Source: an uncultured Acidobacteriota bacterium
Lineage (GTDB): Bacteria; Acidobacteriota; Terriglobia; Bryobacterales; Bryobacteraceae
Assembly (NCBI GenBank): GCA_902826685.1
Contig: CADEFT010000007.1
Coordinates: forward strand, 62,001-126,000
Direction: 5' to 3'
Length of the DNA: 64,000 nt
Both the position numbers and the translations under genes were made by a program. Numbering within the stretch: position 1 is the first letter of the stretch; the number at the start of each line of letters is the position of its first letter. Shown one piece after another: positions 16,546-25,488 of this stretch. The notes beneath the pieces were generated by a model. That model had not been told where the DNA came from, made no database searches, and was given only the letters and a program-made list of their open reading frames with translations.

Positions 16546-17169
16546 ATGAAGACCAGTGAAGCCTTTCCCGATGTATCCGACGAGCGGTTGGTGCATCTGG
16601 CGCAAGCCGGCGACACCTCCGCCTTCGCCGAGTTGATCGCCCGCCATCGCCCCGGCTGTCTCAAACTCGCCGTCTCCCTGCTCCGTAACACCGCCGACGC
16701 GGAGGACGAAGTCCAGAACGCCGCCTGGAAAGCGTTCGAGCATCTGGCGCAGTTCCAGCGCGACGCCCGGTTCTCCACGTGGCTTACGCGAATCGTGGTG
16801 AATCAATGCCTGATGCGGATGCGCCAACTGAAGCGGTCGCGGCTGCTTTACATCCAGGACGCTCCCGCCGGAGAATCGCCGGCGCCCTACGAACTGCCGT
16901 CCGCCGATCTTTCCCCCGAATCGGAACTGGCAAGGAGCGAAGTCTCGCGCGTGGTGGACGCCGAAATCCGCCGTATTCCGTCGCTGCTGCGCAACGTGGT
17001 CCTGCTGCGCGACGTCGAGAGCCTGCCCATGCCCACCGTGGCGCAAAGGCTGGGTATCTCGGTGGCGGCTGCCAAGTCGCGCCTGCTGCGGGCACGCGGG
17101 GAACTGCGGCAGCGCATGGCGAGGCACGAAGGAAAGCTGGGGCCGGCGACCCTGCTCGCCAATTTCTAA
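16546..17169 (+). CDS. ECF RNA polymerase sigma factor
   Basis: A 207-residue sigma70-family protein. Region 2 (about residues 17-95) contains the typical DAEDEVQNAAWKAFEHL and FSTWLTRIVVNQCLMRMR segments. Region 4 (about 145-195) has LLRNVVLLRDVESLPMPTVA and the KSRLLRARGELR recognition helix. No anti-sigma gene follows; the next gene is convergent and overlaps its stop by 4 bases. GAGG lies just upstream of the ATG with short spacing. The region upstream (16436-16545) is unusually AT-rich and shared with the divergent XRE gene. Confidence 0.92.
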   Translation: MKTSEAFPDVSDERLVHLAQAGDTSAFAELIARHRPGCLKLAVSLLRNTADAEDEVQNAAWKAFEHLAQFQRDARFSTWLTRIVVNQCLMRMRQLKRSRLLYIQDAPAGESPAPYELPSADLSPESELARSEVSRVVDAEIRRIPSLLRNVVLLRDVESLPMPTVAQRLGISVAAAKSRLLRARGELRQRMARHEGKLGPATLLANF

Positions 17170-17918
17170 ACGTCGTTCTGGTGGCCGCAGGAAAGGCCGC
17201 CATCGACCGGCAGCATCACGCCCGTAATCCACGAAGCATCGTCGGAAAGCAGGAACAGAATCGCTTTTCCGATGTCTTCGGGTTCGCCCATGCGGCCGAG
17301 CGGATGCATCGCCTCGATCTTGGCTTTGCGCTCCGGATCGGCGAAGATACCAGCCGTGAGTCCGGTGCGCGCAAACCCCGGGCACACACAATTGACCCGG
17401 ATTCCCTTGGGCGCATAGTCGAGCGCCATGTTTCGCGTCAACGCCACAATGGCGCCCTTCGACGCGGTGTAGACCGCGCGATTTCGTGTTCCGATGATCC
17501 CCACGCCCGACGCAATATGCACGATGCTTCCGCCGCGGCCCATGCGGGCCAGCGCATGCTTGGTACACAGGAAGACACCGCGCACGTTTACGTTCATCAC
17601 CGCGTCCCACCCGGCTTCGTCCTGCTCGCCGAGCGGGAACCGCTGCGCGATGCCGGCCGAGTTGACCAGCCCATCGAGGCGCGTAATCTTGCGGAACGCG
17701 GCGTCCACCGCTTCCGATTCCGTCACATCGACGGCGATCGATTCCGCCTGCCCGCCCGCCGTCCCGATCTCGGCCACCACTTCCTCCAGCGGTCCCGCCG
17801 TCCGGTCGAGGCAATAGACATAGGCGCCCTCGGCCGCCGCCATTACCGCCGCCGCTTTGCCTAACCCCGACGCGGCGCCAGTGACCAGCACGGCCCTGCC
17901 CGACAGACGTTTTGCCAT
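17166..17918 (-). CDS. SDR-family oxidoreductase
   Basis: A 250-residue classical short-chain dehydrogenase. It has TGAASGLGKA (cofactor loop), a VNSAG variant of NNAG, the catalytic Ser in HIASG, YTASK (Tyr-x-x-x-Lys) and a C-terminal PVDGGLSCG. The acidic residue after the second strand (YCLDRT) suggests NAD(H) preference. It is the last gene of the long minus-strand run and lies 7 bases after the next SDR, so the two are probably made together and may act on the same pathway. The substrate is unknown. Confidence 0.9.
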   Translation of the reverse strand: MAKRLSGRAVLVTGAASGLGKAAAVMAAAEGAYVYCLDRTAGPLEEVVAEIGTAGGQAESIAVDVTESEAVDAAFRKITRLDGLVNSAGIAQRFPLGEQDEAGWDAVMNVNVRGVFLCTKHALARMGRGGSIVHIASGVGIIGTRNRAVYTASKGAIVALTRNMALDYAPKGIRVNCVCPGFARTGLTAGIFADPERKAKIEAMHPLGRMGEPEDIGKAILFLLSDDASWITGVMLPVDGGLSCGHQNDV

Positions 17919-17925
17919 ATGCGCC

Positions 17926-18669
17926 TCAATACAGAATCCAGCCAGCGTCCACGTTCAACGTTTGACCGGTCATCGCATCGCTCAGAGAACTCGATAGAAA
18001 CGCGCAGACCTTGGCGATCTCAACCGGTTTCAACCGCCGCTTCAACGCCTGAAGTTCGATGAACTCCTGGCTCTGCTGCTCGGTGACGACCTGCTTCTCC
18101 GACTCGGTTTGAATCGCGCCAGGCGTGATGCAGTTGACGTGGATATTATGTTCGCCCAGTTCCTTCGCCATCACGCGCGTCAACCCCACCACGCCGCCCT
18201 TCGACGCAACGTAGTGGCTCAGCAGTTTCGCTCCCATGAAAAACGTCACCGATGAAATGTTGACGATCTTGCCATGCCCCTGCCGCACCATGTGGCGCGC
18301 CACCTGCTGCGCGATATAGAACGTCGACTTCAGATTGATATCCTGCATCTCGTCCCACTGCCCCTCGGTCACATCCAGGAACGCGCAGCGAGGGTAAATG
18401 CCCGCGTTGTTGATGAGGACATCGATGCGCGAATGCCGCTCGACGGTGGCTTCGATGGCCGCCGCCATCGCCGCGCGGTCGCGAATGTCGCCGTGAAACG
18501 CCAGCGCCTCGCCGCCCGCCCCATTGATCCGCGAGGCCACCGCTTGGGTTCGTTCCGCATCCCGGTCGATCACGGTGACTTTCGCCCCCAGCTCGGCAAA
18601 ATAGAGCGCAGTCGCCTCGCCGATGCCGGCGGCGGCGCCCGTTATGATCGCAACCTTGTCCTGCAGCAC
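17926..18669 (-). CDS. SDR-family oxidoreductase
   Basis: A 247-residue classical short-chain dehydrogenase. It has TGAAAGIGEA, NNAG, the catalytic serine in NISSV, YVASK and a C-terminal NVDAGWILY. The acidic residue in VIDRD suggests NAD(H). It resembles 3-oxoacyl-ACP reductase or sugar/polyol dehydrogenases, which cannot be told apart by sequence alone. It lies between the arginase-like gene (12 bases upstream) and another SDR (7 bases downstream). Confidence 0.9.
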   Translation of the reverse strand: MLQDKVAIITGAAAGIGEATALYFAELGAKVTVIDRDAERTQAVASRINGAGGEALAFHGDIRDRAAMAAAIEATVERHSRIDVLINNAGIYPRCAFLDVTEGQWDEMQDINLKSTFYIAQQVARHMVRQGHGKIVNISSVTFFMGAKLLSHYVASKGGVVGLTRVMAKELGEHNIHVNCITPGAIQTESEKQVVTEQQSQEFIELQALKRRLKPVEIAKVCAFLSSSLSDAMTGQTLNVDAGWILY

Positions 18670-18681
18670 CAGATCAGGGTA

Positions 18682-19527
18682 TCAATTCACCGCCGGGCCC
18701 TTCAATGCGGCCAGCAGCGCGAGCGCCACCCGGCCCGACTGGCCGTCTTCATCGAGACCGGCATTGTAGTTGGTGAGTGCAACGGCGGCCAGCGGCACGG
18801 TCGCGGCCACCAGTTGGATAAGAGCGGCGGCGTCTGGAAGCGGCAGGCCTCCCGGTCCGCGATAGTTCACGCCGGGGTTCTCTTTGCCCTCGATGACGTC
18901 GAGGTCGATGTGAAGGTACACCGCATCGACGCGGCCCGCCAGTTGGTCGAGCGCCACCGGCAGCAGGCCGGGTGAGTCGGACGGATGTACGCTGATCCAG
19001 GACTCGGCCAGCCGCTCCCGCTCGCCGTCCTCGATGTCGCGAATACCTGCGAGCACAACATTCTGATCGGACACAACGGACTCAAGCCCGATCCGTTCGA
19101 GCAGTTCCGCCTGGCAGTGCCCAACCGAGGCCGACAGCGCCATGCCATCCAGAAAGCCGCTGCGGCTGGTCGAGGGCGTGTGGAAATCGGGGTGCGCGTC
19201 CAACCATACGATGCCGAGCCGTTCCACATCGCCGCAACCGGCAAGCGTGCCGAGGCAGGAGTTGCAGTTGCCCGCCAGAACCACCGGCAGCGTGCCGCGT
19301 TCCCGCGCCTCGGCCACCGCCTGGCGCAGCATCCGGTTGACATCGACCACGGCGTCCAGACCGCTGCTGGTCGAATCGCGCGGCCTCACATGTTCCACCT
19401 CCGCCGGCATGCCATCGGCACTCAACACCTGGTCGGCGCCGGCACGCAAGAGCGCCCCGGGCCCCTTGCCCACGGCCACTTCCTCCAGGCCCATGTGAAA
19501 CGGAACTTCGAGAATCGTATAAATCAA
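18682..19527 (-). CDS. Arginase/agmatinase-family protein with altered metal site
   Basis: A 281-residue ureohydrolase-fold protein. Five of six manganese ligands are visible: DAHPD (Asp, His, Asp) in WLDAHPDFHTP and the two aspartates of HIDLDVIE. The first ligand motif, GGDHS in true arginases, reads GNCNSC here, so the His is replaced by Asn. The activity may therefore differ from arginine hydrolysis (agmatine, formiminoglutamate or another guanidino or amide substrate), or only one metal may bind. The apparent start is a TTG overlapping the nucleoside hydrolase stop. It lies inside the long minus-strand run. Confidence 0.8.
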   Translation of the reverse strand: MIYTILEVPFHMGLEEVAVGKGPGALLRAGADQVLSADGMPAEVEHVRPRDSTSSGLDAVVDVNRMLRQAVAEARERGTLPVVLAGNCNSCLGTLAGCGDVERLGIVWLDAHPDFHTPSTSRSGFLDGMALSASVGHCQAELLERIGLESVVSDQNVVLAGIRDIEDGERERLAESWISVHPSDSPGLLPVALDQLAGRVDAVYLHIDLDVIEGKENPGVNYRGPGGLPLPDAAALIQLVAATVPLAAVALTNYNAGLDEDGQSGRVALALLAALKGPAVN

Positions 19528-20498
19528 CGCGCCACCATCAGCTTTCGAAACAACTCATAGACACGCGGATAGTCGACGTCGTTGATCATGCGCACCGGCG
19601 TGGCCCCGGCGCGAAGACGCGCATCGAGGTCCACCACTTTGCCGTATGTTTCGCCGAAGCGCGTTTCGACGTCCAGGTACCGCTCCTCCACGCCGCCGAA
19701 GGCCTCCGGGTCGATCAGCCAGGCGGCCACCAACGCATCCCACAGCGAAACCTTCGCTTGGGGATTTTTGAGGAAGCCGGGATAGCGCACGCCGAAGTCT
19801 TCCCGGAAGCGCGCCGCAACCGGCCCGGCCTCGGCGGCGATCCGGTCAAACCCTGCCTGATCGAGCATCGCCTTGTCGCAAACATCGAGCCCGAACATCA
19901 CCTTCTCCGGAATCGCCGAGCGCAGCACCACCTGCGCGGCTTCCGGATCGAACCAGAAATTGAACTCGGCGGCCTTGGACGCGTTACCCTTCACGCGGTA
20001 CTGTCCGCCCATGAAAACCAGCCGGCGGATTTTGCCTGCGATATCGGGCCGCAGCCGCAGCGCCATGGCAAGATTCGTCATCGGTCCCAAAGCCGCGATG
20101 GTGATCTGGCCGGGGCGCGCATCAATGGCGCGAATCAGATGGCTTACGGCGTTCCCGGCGCGCAGCCCGCCGGGCATGCGCGCGGGCTGCTTTTCATCGA
20201 AAGCGCCACGGAACTCGATGCCGGTTTCCATGGCGGCCATCGCCGCGGTGCGCACCAGGGGCATTTCCGCACCGGCGTAAACCGGCACGCCCGTCTTGCC
20301 CAGCAATCCGAGGATCTCCTGCACGTATCCGGCGCTTTGCCTGGCCCAGACGTTGCCGCTCACGATCGTGATCGCTTCTACTTTCACAATGCCCGGCTGG
20401 CGCAGCAGCATCACCAGCGTGGTGCCGTCGTCGCCGAAGAAGCCGCAGTCCGTATCGACGATCAGGGTGATCGCGGCCAGCGCGGCGGCCGCGCTCAA
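19524..20498 (-). CDS. Inosine/uridine-preferring nucleoside hydrolase family protein
   Basis: A 324-residue protein with the family calcium site near the N-terminus (DTDCGFFGDDGTTL, giving the DxD and DD aspartates), the AALGPMTNLA segment and a C-terminal catalytic-region tail. It cleaves the N-glycosidic bond of nucleosides to base and ribose. The start is a TTG overlapping the symporter stop codon, supported by AGGAG 9 bases upstream. A short hydrophobic Ala-rich leader precedes the active site, too short for a convincing signal peptide. Co-transcription with a transporter suggests nucleoside or organic-acid salvage. Confidence 0.9.
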   Translation of the reverse strand: MSAAAALAAITLIVDTDCGFFGDDGTTLVMLLRQPGIVKVEAITIVSGNVWARQSAGYVQEILGLLGKTGVPVYAGAEMPLVRTAAMAAMETGIEFRGAFDEKQPARMPGGLRAGNAVSHLIRAIDARPGQITIAALGPMTNLAMALRLRPDIAGKIRRLVFMGGQYRVKGNASKAAEFNFWFDPEAAQVVLRSAIPEKVMFGLDVCDKAMLDQAGFDRIAAEAGPVAARFREDFGVRYPGFLKNPQAKVSLWDALVAAWLIDPEAFGGVEERYLDVETRFGETYGKVVDLDARLRAGATPVRMINDVDYPRVYELFRKLMVAR

Positions 20499-21706
20499 GG
20501 CGCAGGCTCCTTATTGAAGTCGACGCCTTCCCAACGGGCCACCACCGCCGTCGCCAGGCAATTGCCTAACACGTTCACCGACGTTCGAGCCATGTCCATG
20601 ATGGCGTCCACGCCGAGAATCGCCGCCACGCCTTCGGTCGGCAGGTGGAAGGCCGAAAGCGTCCCCATCAGGATCACCAGCGATGCACGCGGCACACCGG
20701 CCACGCCCTTACTGGTGAGCATGAGCGTCAGCATCATCGCCACCTGCTGCCCGATGCTCAGTTCAATGCCCGCCGCCTGGGCGACGAACACCGACGCCAG
20801 CGAAAGATAGAGCGTGGTGCCGTCGAGATTCAAGCTATACCCGGTCGGCAACACAAACGCCACGATATGTTTCGGCACGCCGAAGCGCTCCATGTTCTCG
20901 AGCGCGCGCGGCAGCGCCGCTTCACTCGATGCGGTCGAGAAGGCGATCAGGAACGGTTCCTTGACGGCCTGGAAGAACCGGCCGAAAGGAATGCGCGCGA
21001 TCAGCATCACCGTGCCGAGCACGAAGACCACGAACACGACCAGCGCGCCCATCATCGTGCCCACCAGCTTGCCCAGTTGGATCAGCACGGCCAGTCCCTT
21101 TGTGCCAACCGTAATGGCCAGCGCCGCGCCCACGCCAAACGGCGCCAGCAGCATCACGTAGCGCGTATACCGGAACATCACTTCCGATAGCGACTCGGCG
21201 AAATCCACCATCGGCTTGGCCTTTGCGCCGATGGCCGCGCAGGCGGCGCCGAACATGAACGAAAACACGACGATCTGCAGCACTTCGCCTTTCGCCATCG
21301 CGTCGATGATGCTGGCCGGAAACGTATGTTCCAGGATCTGGCCCACAGTGGTATGCTGCACGGGCAGATTTTTGGTGTCTTCGGAAGGCGCCAGATGCAT
21401 GCCCACGCCGGGCTTGGTGAAGTTCACCGCCGCCAGGCCCAACACCAGCGCGATTGTCGTGACGACTTCGAAATAGATGAGAGCCTTGAGTCCGATGCGG
21501 CCCATCGAGGCCGGATTATGGCCGCCACCCGCCATGCCGTAGACGAGAGTGCCGAACAGCAGAGGCGCCACAATCGATTTGATCAGGCGGAGGAAGATAT
21601 TGCTGACAGGGGCGAGGCTCGCCGCCGATGGCCCCATCGCCACGCCGAGAGCGATGCCCACGGCCATGGCGATAAAAATCCAGGTGGTGATGGAAATGCG
21701 CTTCAA
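20495..21706 (-). CDS. Dicarboxylate/amino acid:cation symporter (DAACS family)
   Basis: A 403-residue membrane transporter with about eight membrane helices and two re-entrant hairpins. The hallmark motifs are present: the serine-rich hairpin in IAFSTASSEAALPRALE, the TGYSLNLDGTTLYLSLA motif, and SKGVAGVPRASLVIL. It takes up C4-dicarboxylates, glutamate or aspartate with sodium or protons. The length is normal for GltP/DctA. It lies 4 bases downstream of nadK and overlaps the nucleoside hydrolase. Confidence 0.93.
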   Translation of the reverse strand: MKRISITTWIFIAMAVGIALGVAMGPSAASLAPVSNIFLRLIKSIVAPLLFGTLVYGMAGGGHNPASMGRIGLKALIYFEVVTTIALVLGLAAVNFTKPGVGMHLAPSEDTKNLPVQHTTVGQILEHTFPASIIDAMAKGEVLQIVVFSFMFGAACAAIGAKAKPMVDFAESLSEVMFRYTRYVMLLAPFGVGAALAITVGTKGLAVLIQLGKLVGTMMGALVVFVVFVLGTVMLIARIPFGRFFQAVKEPFLIAFSTASSEAALPRALENMERFGVPKHIVAFVLPTGYSLNLDGTTLYLSLASVFVAQAAGIELSIGQQVAMMLTLMLTSKGVAGVPRASLVILMGTLSAFHLPTEGVAAILGVDAIMDMARTSVNVLGNCLATAVVARWEGVDFNKEPAP

Positions 21707-21710
21707 GATG

Positions 21711-22574
21711 TTAACGCTCCCCCCACTTCAACTTCGCGCGTAGAACGTCGAAAAACTTCTGCGATGGCGGCCGCACCAGTTGGATGGACTTCGCCGAGCG
21801 CCGGCAAACGATGCGATCGTCGCGCATGACCGGCTCGCCCACCTGGCCGTCGATGGTGAGATAGGAAGGCTCACCGACGTCGGTGCAGACGATGTGGACT
21901 TCACTGGTATCGGGCACGATCACGGGCCGGTTGGTGAGCGTGTGCGGACAGATGGGCGTGATGGCCAGCGCCCCCACGGTGGGAAAAATGATGGGGCCGC
22001 CGGCGGCGAGCGAGTACGCCGTCGATCCCGTGGGTGTGGCGATAATCAGCCCATCGGCCTTGTAGCTCGATACGAAATGGCTATCGACATAGGTGTCGAG
22101 ATTCACCATGCGCGCCAGCGCCGCCTTGTTCACCACCGCGTCGTTCAACGCTTCGTATTCCGCCACCTTCCGCCCGCCGCGATGAAGCTCGCAGATCAGC
22201 ATGCGGCGCGGCCCGATGCGATGTTCCCCGCGCAACGCGCGCTCAAGCTCCGGATAAATTTCGTCCACCGTGATGGCGGTGAGAAAACCGAGGCTGCCGA
22301 GGTTCACCGCCAACAACGGAATTTCCTTGTCGCCGATGGCGCGCGCGGCCGAAAGCAGCGTCCCGTCTCCCCCCAGCACGATCACCAGTTGCGTGCCATC
22401 GGGAACCGTTTCGCGCGGCCAGGCGTGGATGCCAGTGGTGTACTCGGCGGTTTCCCGGTCGCAGCGCGCCGCGATGCCGCGTTCTCCGAGCCAGGCGAGC
22501 AGTTCCGGCACCAGCGTGCGCGCACGGTCCGCGCCCGGCTTGCTGATGATGCCGACTGTATCAATGGCTTGCAT
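21711..22574 (-). CDS. nadK: NAD kinase
   Basis: A 287-residue ATP-NAD kinase with the GGDGTLLSAAR catalytic motif, the NE/D-type segment ALNDAVVNK and the GSTAYSLAAGGPI glycine-rich motif. It makes NADP from NAD, in the cytoplasm. The ATG at 22574 has AGGAG upstream and lies inside the 3' end of tlyA (14-base overlap). The pairing tlyA-nadK is conserved in many bacteria, which supports both calls. Confidence 0.96.
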   Translation of the reverse strand: MQAIDTVGIISKPGADRARTLVPELLAWLGERGIAARCDRETAEYTTGIHAWPRETVPDGTQLVIVLGGDGTLLSAARAIGDKEIPLLAVNLGSLGFLTAITVDEIYPELERALRGEHRIGPRRMLICELHRGGRKVAEYEALNDAVVNKAALARMVNLDTYVDSHFVSSYKADGLIIATPTGSTAYSLAAGGPIIFPTVGALAITPICPHTLTNRPVIVPDTSEVHIVCTDVGEPSYLTIDGQVGEPVMRDDRIVCRRSAKSIQLVRPPSQKFFDVLRAKLKWGER

Positions 22575-23295
22575 GCAATAGAAACTCCTGGTTGCCTTCG
22601 GTTCCCAGAATCGGGCTCGGAATCGTCGCGGTCCGGTAGCCCAAGGCGCCGGCGCAAGCCTTCACTTTCGCACACGCCGCTTCGCGCAGCGCCGCATCCC
22701 TTACGATTCCACCCTTGCCCACTTGCCCCTTCCCCACTTCGAACTGAGGTTTTATGAGGATAACGAATTCTCCCCGCCCAGTGAGCAGCGGCGGGAAACG
22801 CTCCATCAACAGCGTCACCGAGATGAAGCTGACGTCGCATACCAGCAGGTCCGCCGGTTCGCCGATACCGGCGGGAGTGAGATAGCGCGCGTTGCAATTT
22901 TCCTTCAGCGTCACGCGCGGATCGCCCCGCAGTTTCCAATCGATCTGACCGGCGCCGGTGTCGATCGCATAGACTCGTACCGCGCCGCGCTGCAGCAGGC
23001 AATCGGTGAACCCGCCAGTGGAAGCGCCAATGTCGATGGCGGTCTTGCCGGCCACGTCAATGGCGAACGCGTCGAGCGCGGCAGCCAGCTTCAAACCTCC
23101 GCGGCTGACATAAGGCAGGCGGCCGGTCACTTCGATCTTCGCCTCCGCATCGACGGACCGGCCCGGCTTGTCGGCTTTCTGATCGCCGATGCGCACCTCG
23201 CCCGCCAGTACCAGCGCCTGCGCTTTCTCCCGCGATTCGGCCAGGCCGCGTTCCACCAGCAACTGGTCGATGCGCCGCTTGGCTCCGGCTTTCAT
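22561..23295 (-). CDS. tlyA: TlyA-family rRNA 2'-O-methyltransferase
   Basis: A 244-residue protein with an N-terminal S4 RNA-binding domain (RIDQLLVERGLAESREKAQ, residues 8-26) and a C-terminal FtsJ-like methyltransferase with the SAM motif DIGASTGGFTDCLLQ and DVSFIS. In mycobacteria the homologue methylates cytidines in 16S and 23S rRNA; the old name hemolysin reflects an unrelated phenotype. It overlaps ispA by 4 bases and nadK by 14. Confidence 0.94.
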   Translation of the reverse strand: MKAGAKRRIDQLLVERGLAESREKAQALVLAGEVRIGDQKADKPGRSVDAEAKIEVTGRLPYVSRGGLKLAAALDAFAIDVAGKTAIDIGASTGGFTDCLLQRGAVRVYAIDTGAGQIDWKLRGDPRVTLKENCNARYLTPAGIGEPADLLVCDVSFISVTLLMERFPPLLTGRGEFVILIKPQFEVGKGQVGKGGIVRDAALREAACAKVKACAGALGYRTATIPSPILGTEGNQEFLLHASH

Positions 23296-24176
23296 GCCTT
23301 GCGTCTCACGATGAAATCGGCCAGGTCGTGGAGCCGCGCGGCGCGTTCGCCGAAAATCAGAAGCGATGCGTGCGCCGCGCCCAATTCTTCCGCCGCCATG
23401 CGGCGCGATTCGGCCAGGCCGTAAACCGCCGGAAACGTGATCTTGCTCTGCTCGGCGTCCTTGCCCGCCGTTTTCCCCAGCGTGGCGGAGGACTCTTCGA
23501 CATCGAGCAAATCGTCCACGATCTGAAACGCGAGGCCGACGCGGTTGCCGTAGGCGGTGAGCGCCGCCAGTTGCTCTTCCGTCGCGCCGGCGTAGAGGCC
23601 GCCCAGGCGCACGCTGGCCGTCAGCAACGCTCCGGTCTTGGCGCGGTGAATCGCATCCAGACGCTCTGGCGTCGGTTCCAGCTTTTCGCCTTCGATGTCG
23701 CGAACCTGCCCGGCGATCATCCCTTCCACGGTGCCCGATGCCGCGGCCAGTTCCGCCACCAGCGCCGCGCGCGTCCCGCCATCGACGCCAGGGAGTTGGG
23801 CCAGCACCTGGAAGGCGAGCGTCAGAAGCGAATCGCCCGCCAGTATCGCCATCGCCTCCCCGAAAACCTTGTGGTTGGTGGGCCGGCCGCGGCGCAAATC
23901 GTCGTTATCGAGCGCCGGCAGATCGTCGTGAATCAGCGAATAGGTATGAATCAATTCAAGAGCGCAGGCCGCCGTCTCCACCCCCGCCACGCGGAGGCCC
24001 ACCGCGCGCGCCGCTTCCATGCACAGCATCGGACGCACGCGCTTGCCGCCCGCAAACAGGCTGTAGCGCATCGCCTTGTGGATGGAGTGCGGGCTCTCGG
24101 TCTCAACCGGCACGACGCGGTCGAGGGCCGCATCCACCAGTTGAATCTGCTCTTTCAGATATTCAGGACTCGTCAT
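23292..24176 (-). CDS. ispA: Polyprenyl (farnesyl/geranylgeranyl) diphosphate synthase
   Basis: A 294-residue trans-prenyltransferase with the first aspartate-rich motif DDLPALDNDD, the second motif QIVDDLLDVE, GKRVRPMLC near the N-terminus and KTGALLTASVRLG. Cytoplasmic, it condenses isopentenyl diphosphate with allylic diphosphates for quinones and cell-wall lipid carriers. Chain length cannot be set reliably from sequence, although the two residues between the first aspartates and the length fit the bacterial farnesyl type. The typical neighbours xseB (upstream, overlapping) and tlyA (downstream) are present; dxs, often next to it, is absent. Confidence 0.93.
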   Translation of the reverse strand: MTSPEYLKEQIQLVDAALDRVVPVETESPHSIHKAMRYSLFAGGKRVRPMLCMEAARAVGLRVAGVETAACALELIHTYSLIHDDLPALDNDDLRRGRPTNHKVFGEAMAILAGDSLLTLAFQVLAQLPGVDGGTRAALVAELAAASGTVEGMIAGQVRDIEGEKLEPTPERLDAIHRAKTGALLTASVRLGGLYAGATEEQLAALTAYGNRVGLAFQIVDDLLDVEESSATLGKTAGKDAEQSKITFPAVYGLAESRRMAAEELGAAHASLLIFGERAARLHDLADFIVRRKA

Positions 24177-24408
24177 GCATGCGCAGCGGCTCGGCTTCCA
24201 CGCGGTTGCCGCGGCGGATCAGTTGCTCCACGCGCGTCTCGGCCTCGTCCAATTGCTTGCGGCACGCGCCGCTCAGTCCGGTGCCTTGCTCAAACAACGC
24301 CAGTGCGCGTTCAAGCGGCAGGTCCCCGCTTTCCAGTTCCTTGACCACCGCTTCGAGTTCGCTGAGGCACTGTTCGAAACTCGGCGGTGCTTTCGCTTCT
24401 TCGGGCAT
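24163..24408 (-). CDS. xseB: Exodeoxyribonuclease VII small subunit
   Basis: An 81-residue protein starting with the family pattern FEQCLSELEAVVKELESGDL, then LPLERALALFEQG and a C-terminal coiled-coil-like helix. It binds the large subunit XseA to form the single-strand exonuclease. xseA is not adjacent and not in this window, which is unusual but not rare. It overlaps ispA by 14 bases and starts 5 bases after the Ldh-family gene. Confidence 0.93.
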   Translation of the reverse strand: MPEEAKAPPSFEQCLSELEAVVKELESGDLPLERALALFEQGTGLSGACRKQLDEAETRVEQLIRRGNRVEAEPLRMHDES

Positions 24409-24413
24409 TGAAT

Positions 24414-25484
24414 TTATCTTAGACTCTCGACTTCGGGCGGTTCGACGCGCACGCTGCGCCCGGCCTTCACCAGTTCGTTCCAGACGCCTTCGGAAAGCGG
24501 AATGCCTTCCTTCAGGCGAAGCTCCCTACTGCGCCATTCCGGCTCATTGGCGATCAGAACCTCGTCGTAACCGGGCGCCGGCCGTGCCGCCTTTACACGT
24601 CCTACCAGATCGTCCATGCGCTCGAGGAACTCCTCCACCGGCATGTAGCGGGCGACGTCGATGGCCAGAAACATTTGACCCGCGCGCATCGGCTTGGTGT
24701 GGTTTCGAATCCCGCCCAGGTCGGTGGACATCGCGCCGCCGCTCAACACCGCCACCAGAATCTCGACCATAAAGGCAAGGCCGCTGCCTTTGTAGCCCCC
24801 AAGCGGCATGGGCAATCCGCGGAAGGCCGCCTCGGTGCTGGTAGTGGGCACGCCCTCGGAATCGAAGGCCCAGCCGGCGGGAATTTCCGCCTGGCCGCTG
24901 AAGCGCGCCTTAAAGATCTTGCCCATGGCGACCGTGGTGGTGGCCATGTCGAGCAGCCACGTATGCTCGTCGCGGCCGGGTACGGCCATGCAGATCGGGT
25001 TCGTTCCGAATCGCGGATCTTTGGCCTGCCATGGCGGAACCTGCGGCGTGGCGTTGCACATCACAATTCCGATCAGGCCGTTGCCGGCGATCTTTTTCGC
25101 CCAAAACGCGGCGGCGCCAAAATGATTGGAGTCGCGCACCGTGACCAGCGCGACTCCATGGGCTTTCGCCAGGCGGACGGCGTGGCCGGTGCAGATATCG
25201 GACACCACCTGGCCAACCCCGTTTTCGGCGTGATACACCATGCAGCCGCCCGATTCGGAGATCACGTGTCCTTCGGCTTCCAGCGCGACACAACCGGCCA
25301 GCATGTGCTCGACGTAATAGTTGAGCAGTTGCACCCCGTGGGAATCGACGCCGCGCAGGTTCGATTCCACCAGCGACCGCGCCAGCAGATCCGCATGATC
25401 GCGCTTGAGGCCCACTCCCACGGCCATGCGGCGCACATAGTCTTCAAGCGCCGCCGCCTCGATTCGAATGTATTGTTCGGCCAT
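24414..25484 (-). CDS. Ldh-family NAD(P)-dependent 2-hydroxyacid/malate dehydrogenase
   Basis: A 356-residue member of the malate/L-lactate dehydrogenase 2 family (YlbC/AllD/DlgD type), which is unrelated to classical LDH. Typical features are VESNLRGVDSHG near residue 41, VRDSNHFGAAAFWA with the catalytic His, and GYKGSGLAFMVEIL. It oxidises 2-hydroxyacids such as malate, lactate, ureidoglycolate or sugar acids; the substrate is not clear. It lies 4 bases after a sugar-binding lipoprotein gene, suggesting use of an imported carbohydrate or acid. Confidence 0.9.
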   Translation of the reverse strand: MAEQYIRIEAAALEDYVRRMAVGVGLKRDHADLLARSLVESNLRGVDSHGVQLLNYYVEHMLAGCVALEAEGHVISESGGCMVYHAENGVGQVVSDICTGHAVRLAKAHGVALVTVRDSNHFGAAAFWAKKIAGNGLIGIVMCNATPQVPPWQAKDPRFGTNPICMAVPGRDEHTWLLDMATTTVAMGKIFKARFSGQAEIPAGWAFDSEGVPTTSTEAAFRGLPMPLGGYKGSGLAFMVEILVAVLSGGAMSTDLGGIRNHTKPMRAGQMFLAIDVARYMPVEEFLERMDDLVGRVKAARPAPGYDEVLIANEPEWRSRELRLKEGIPLSEGVWNELVKAGRSVRVEPPEVESLR

Positions 25485-25488
25485 GCTT

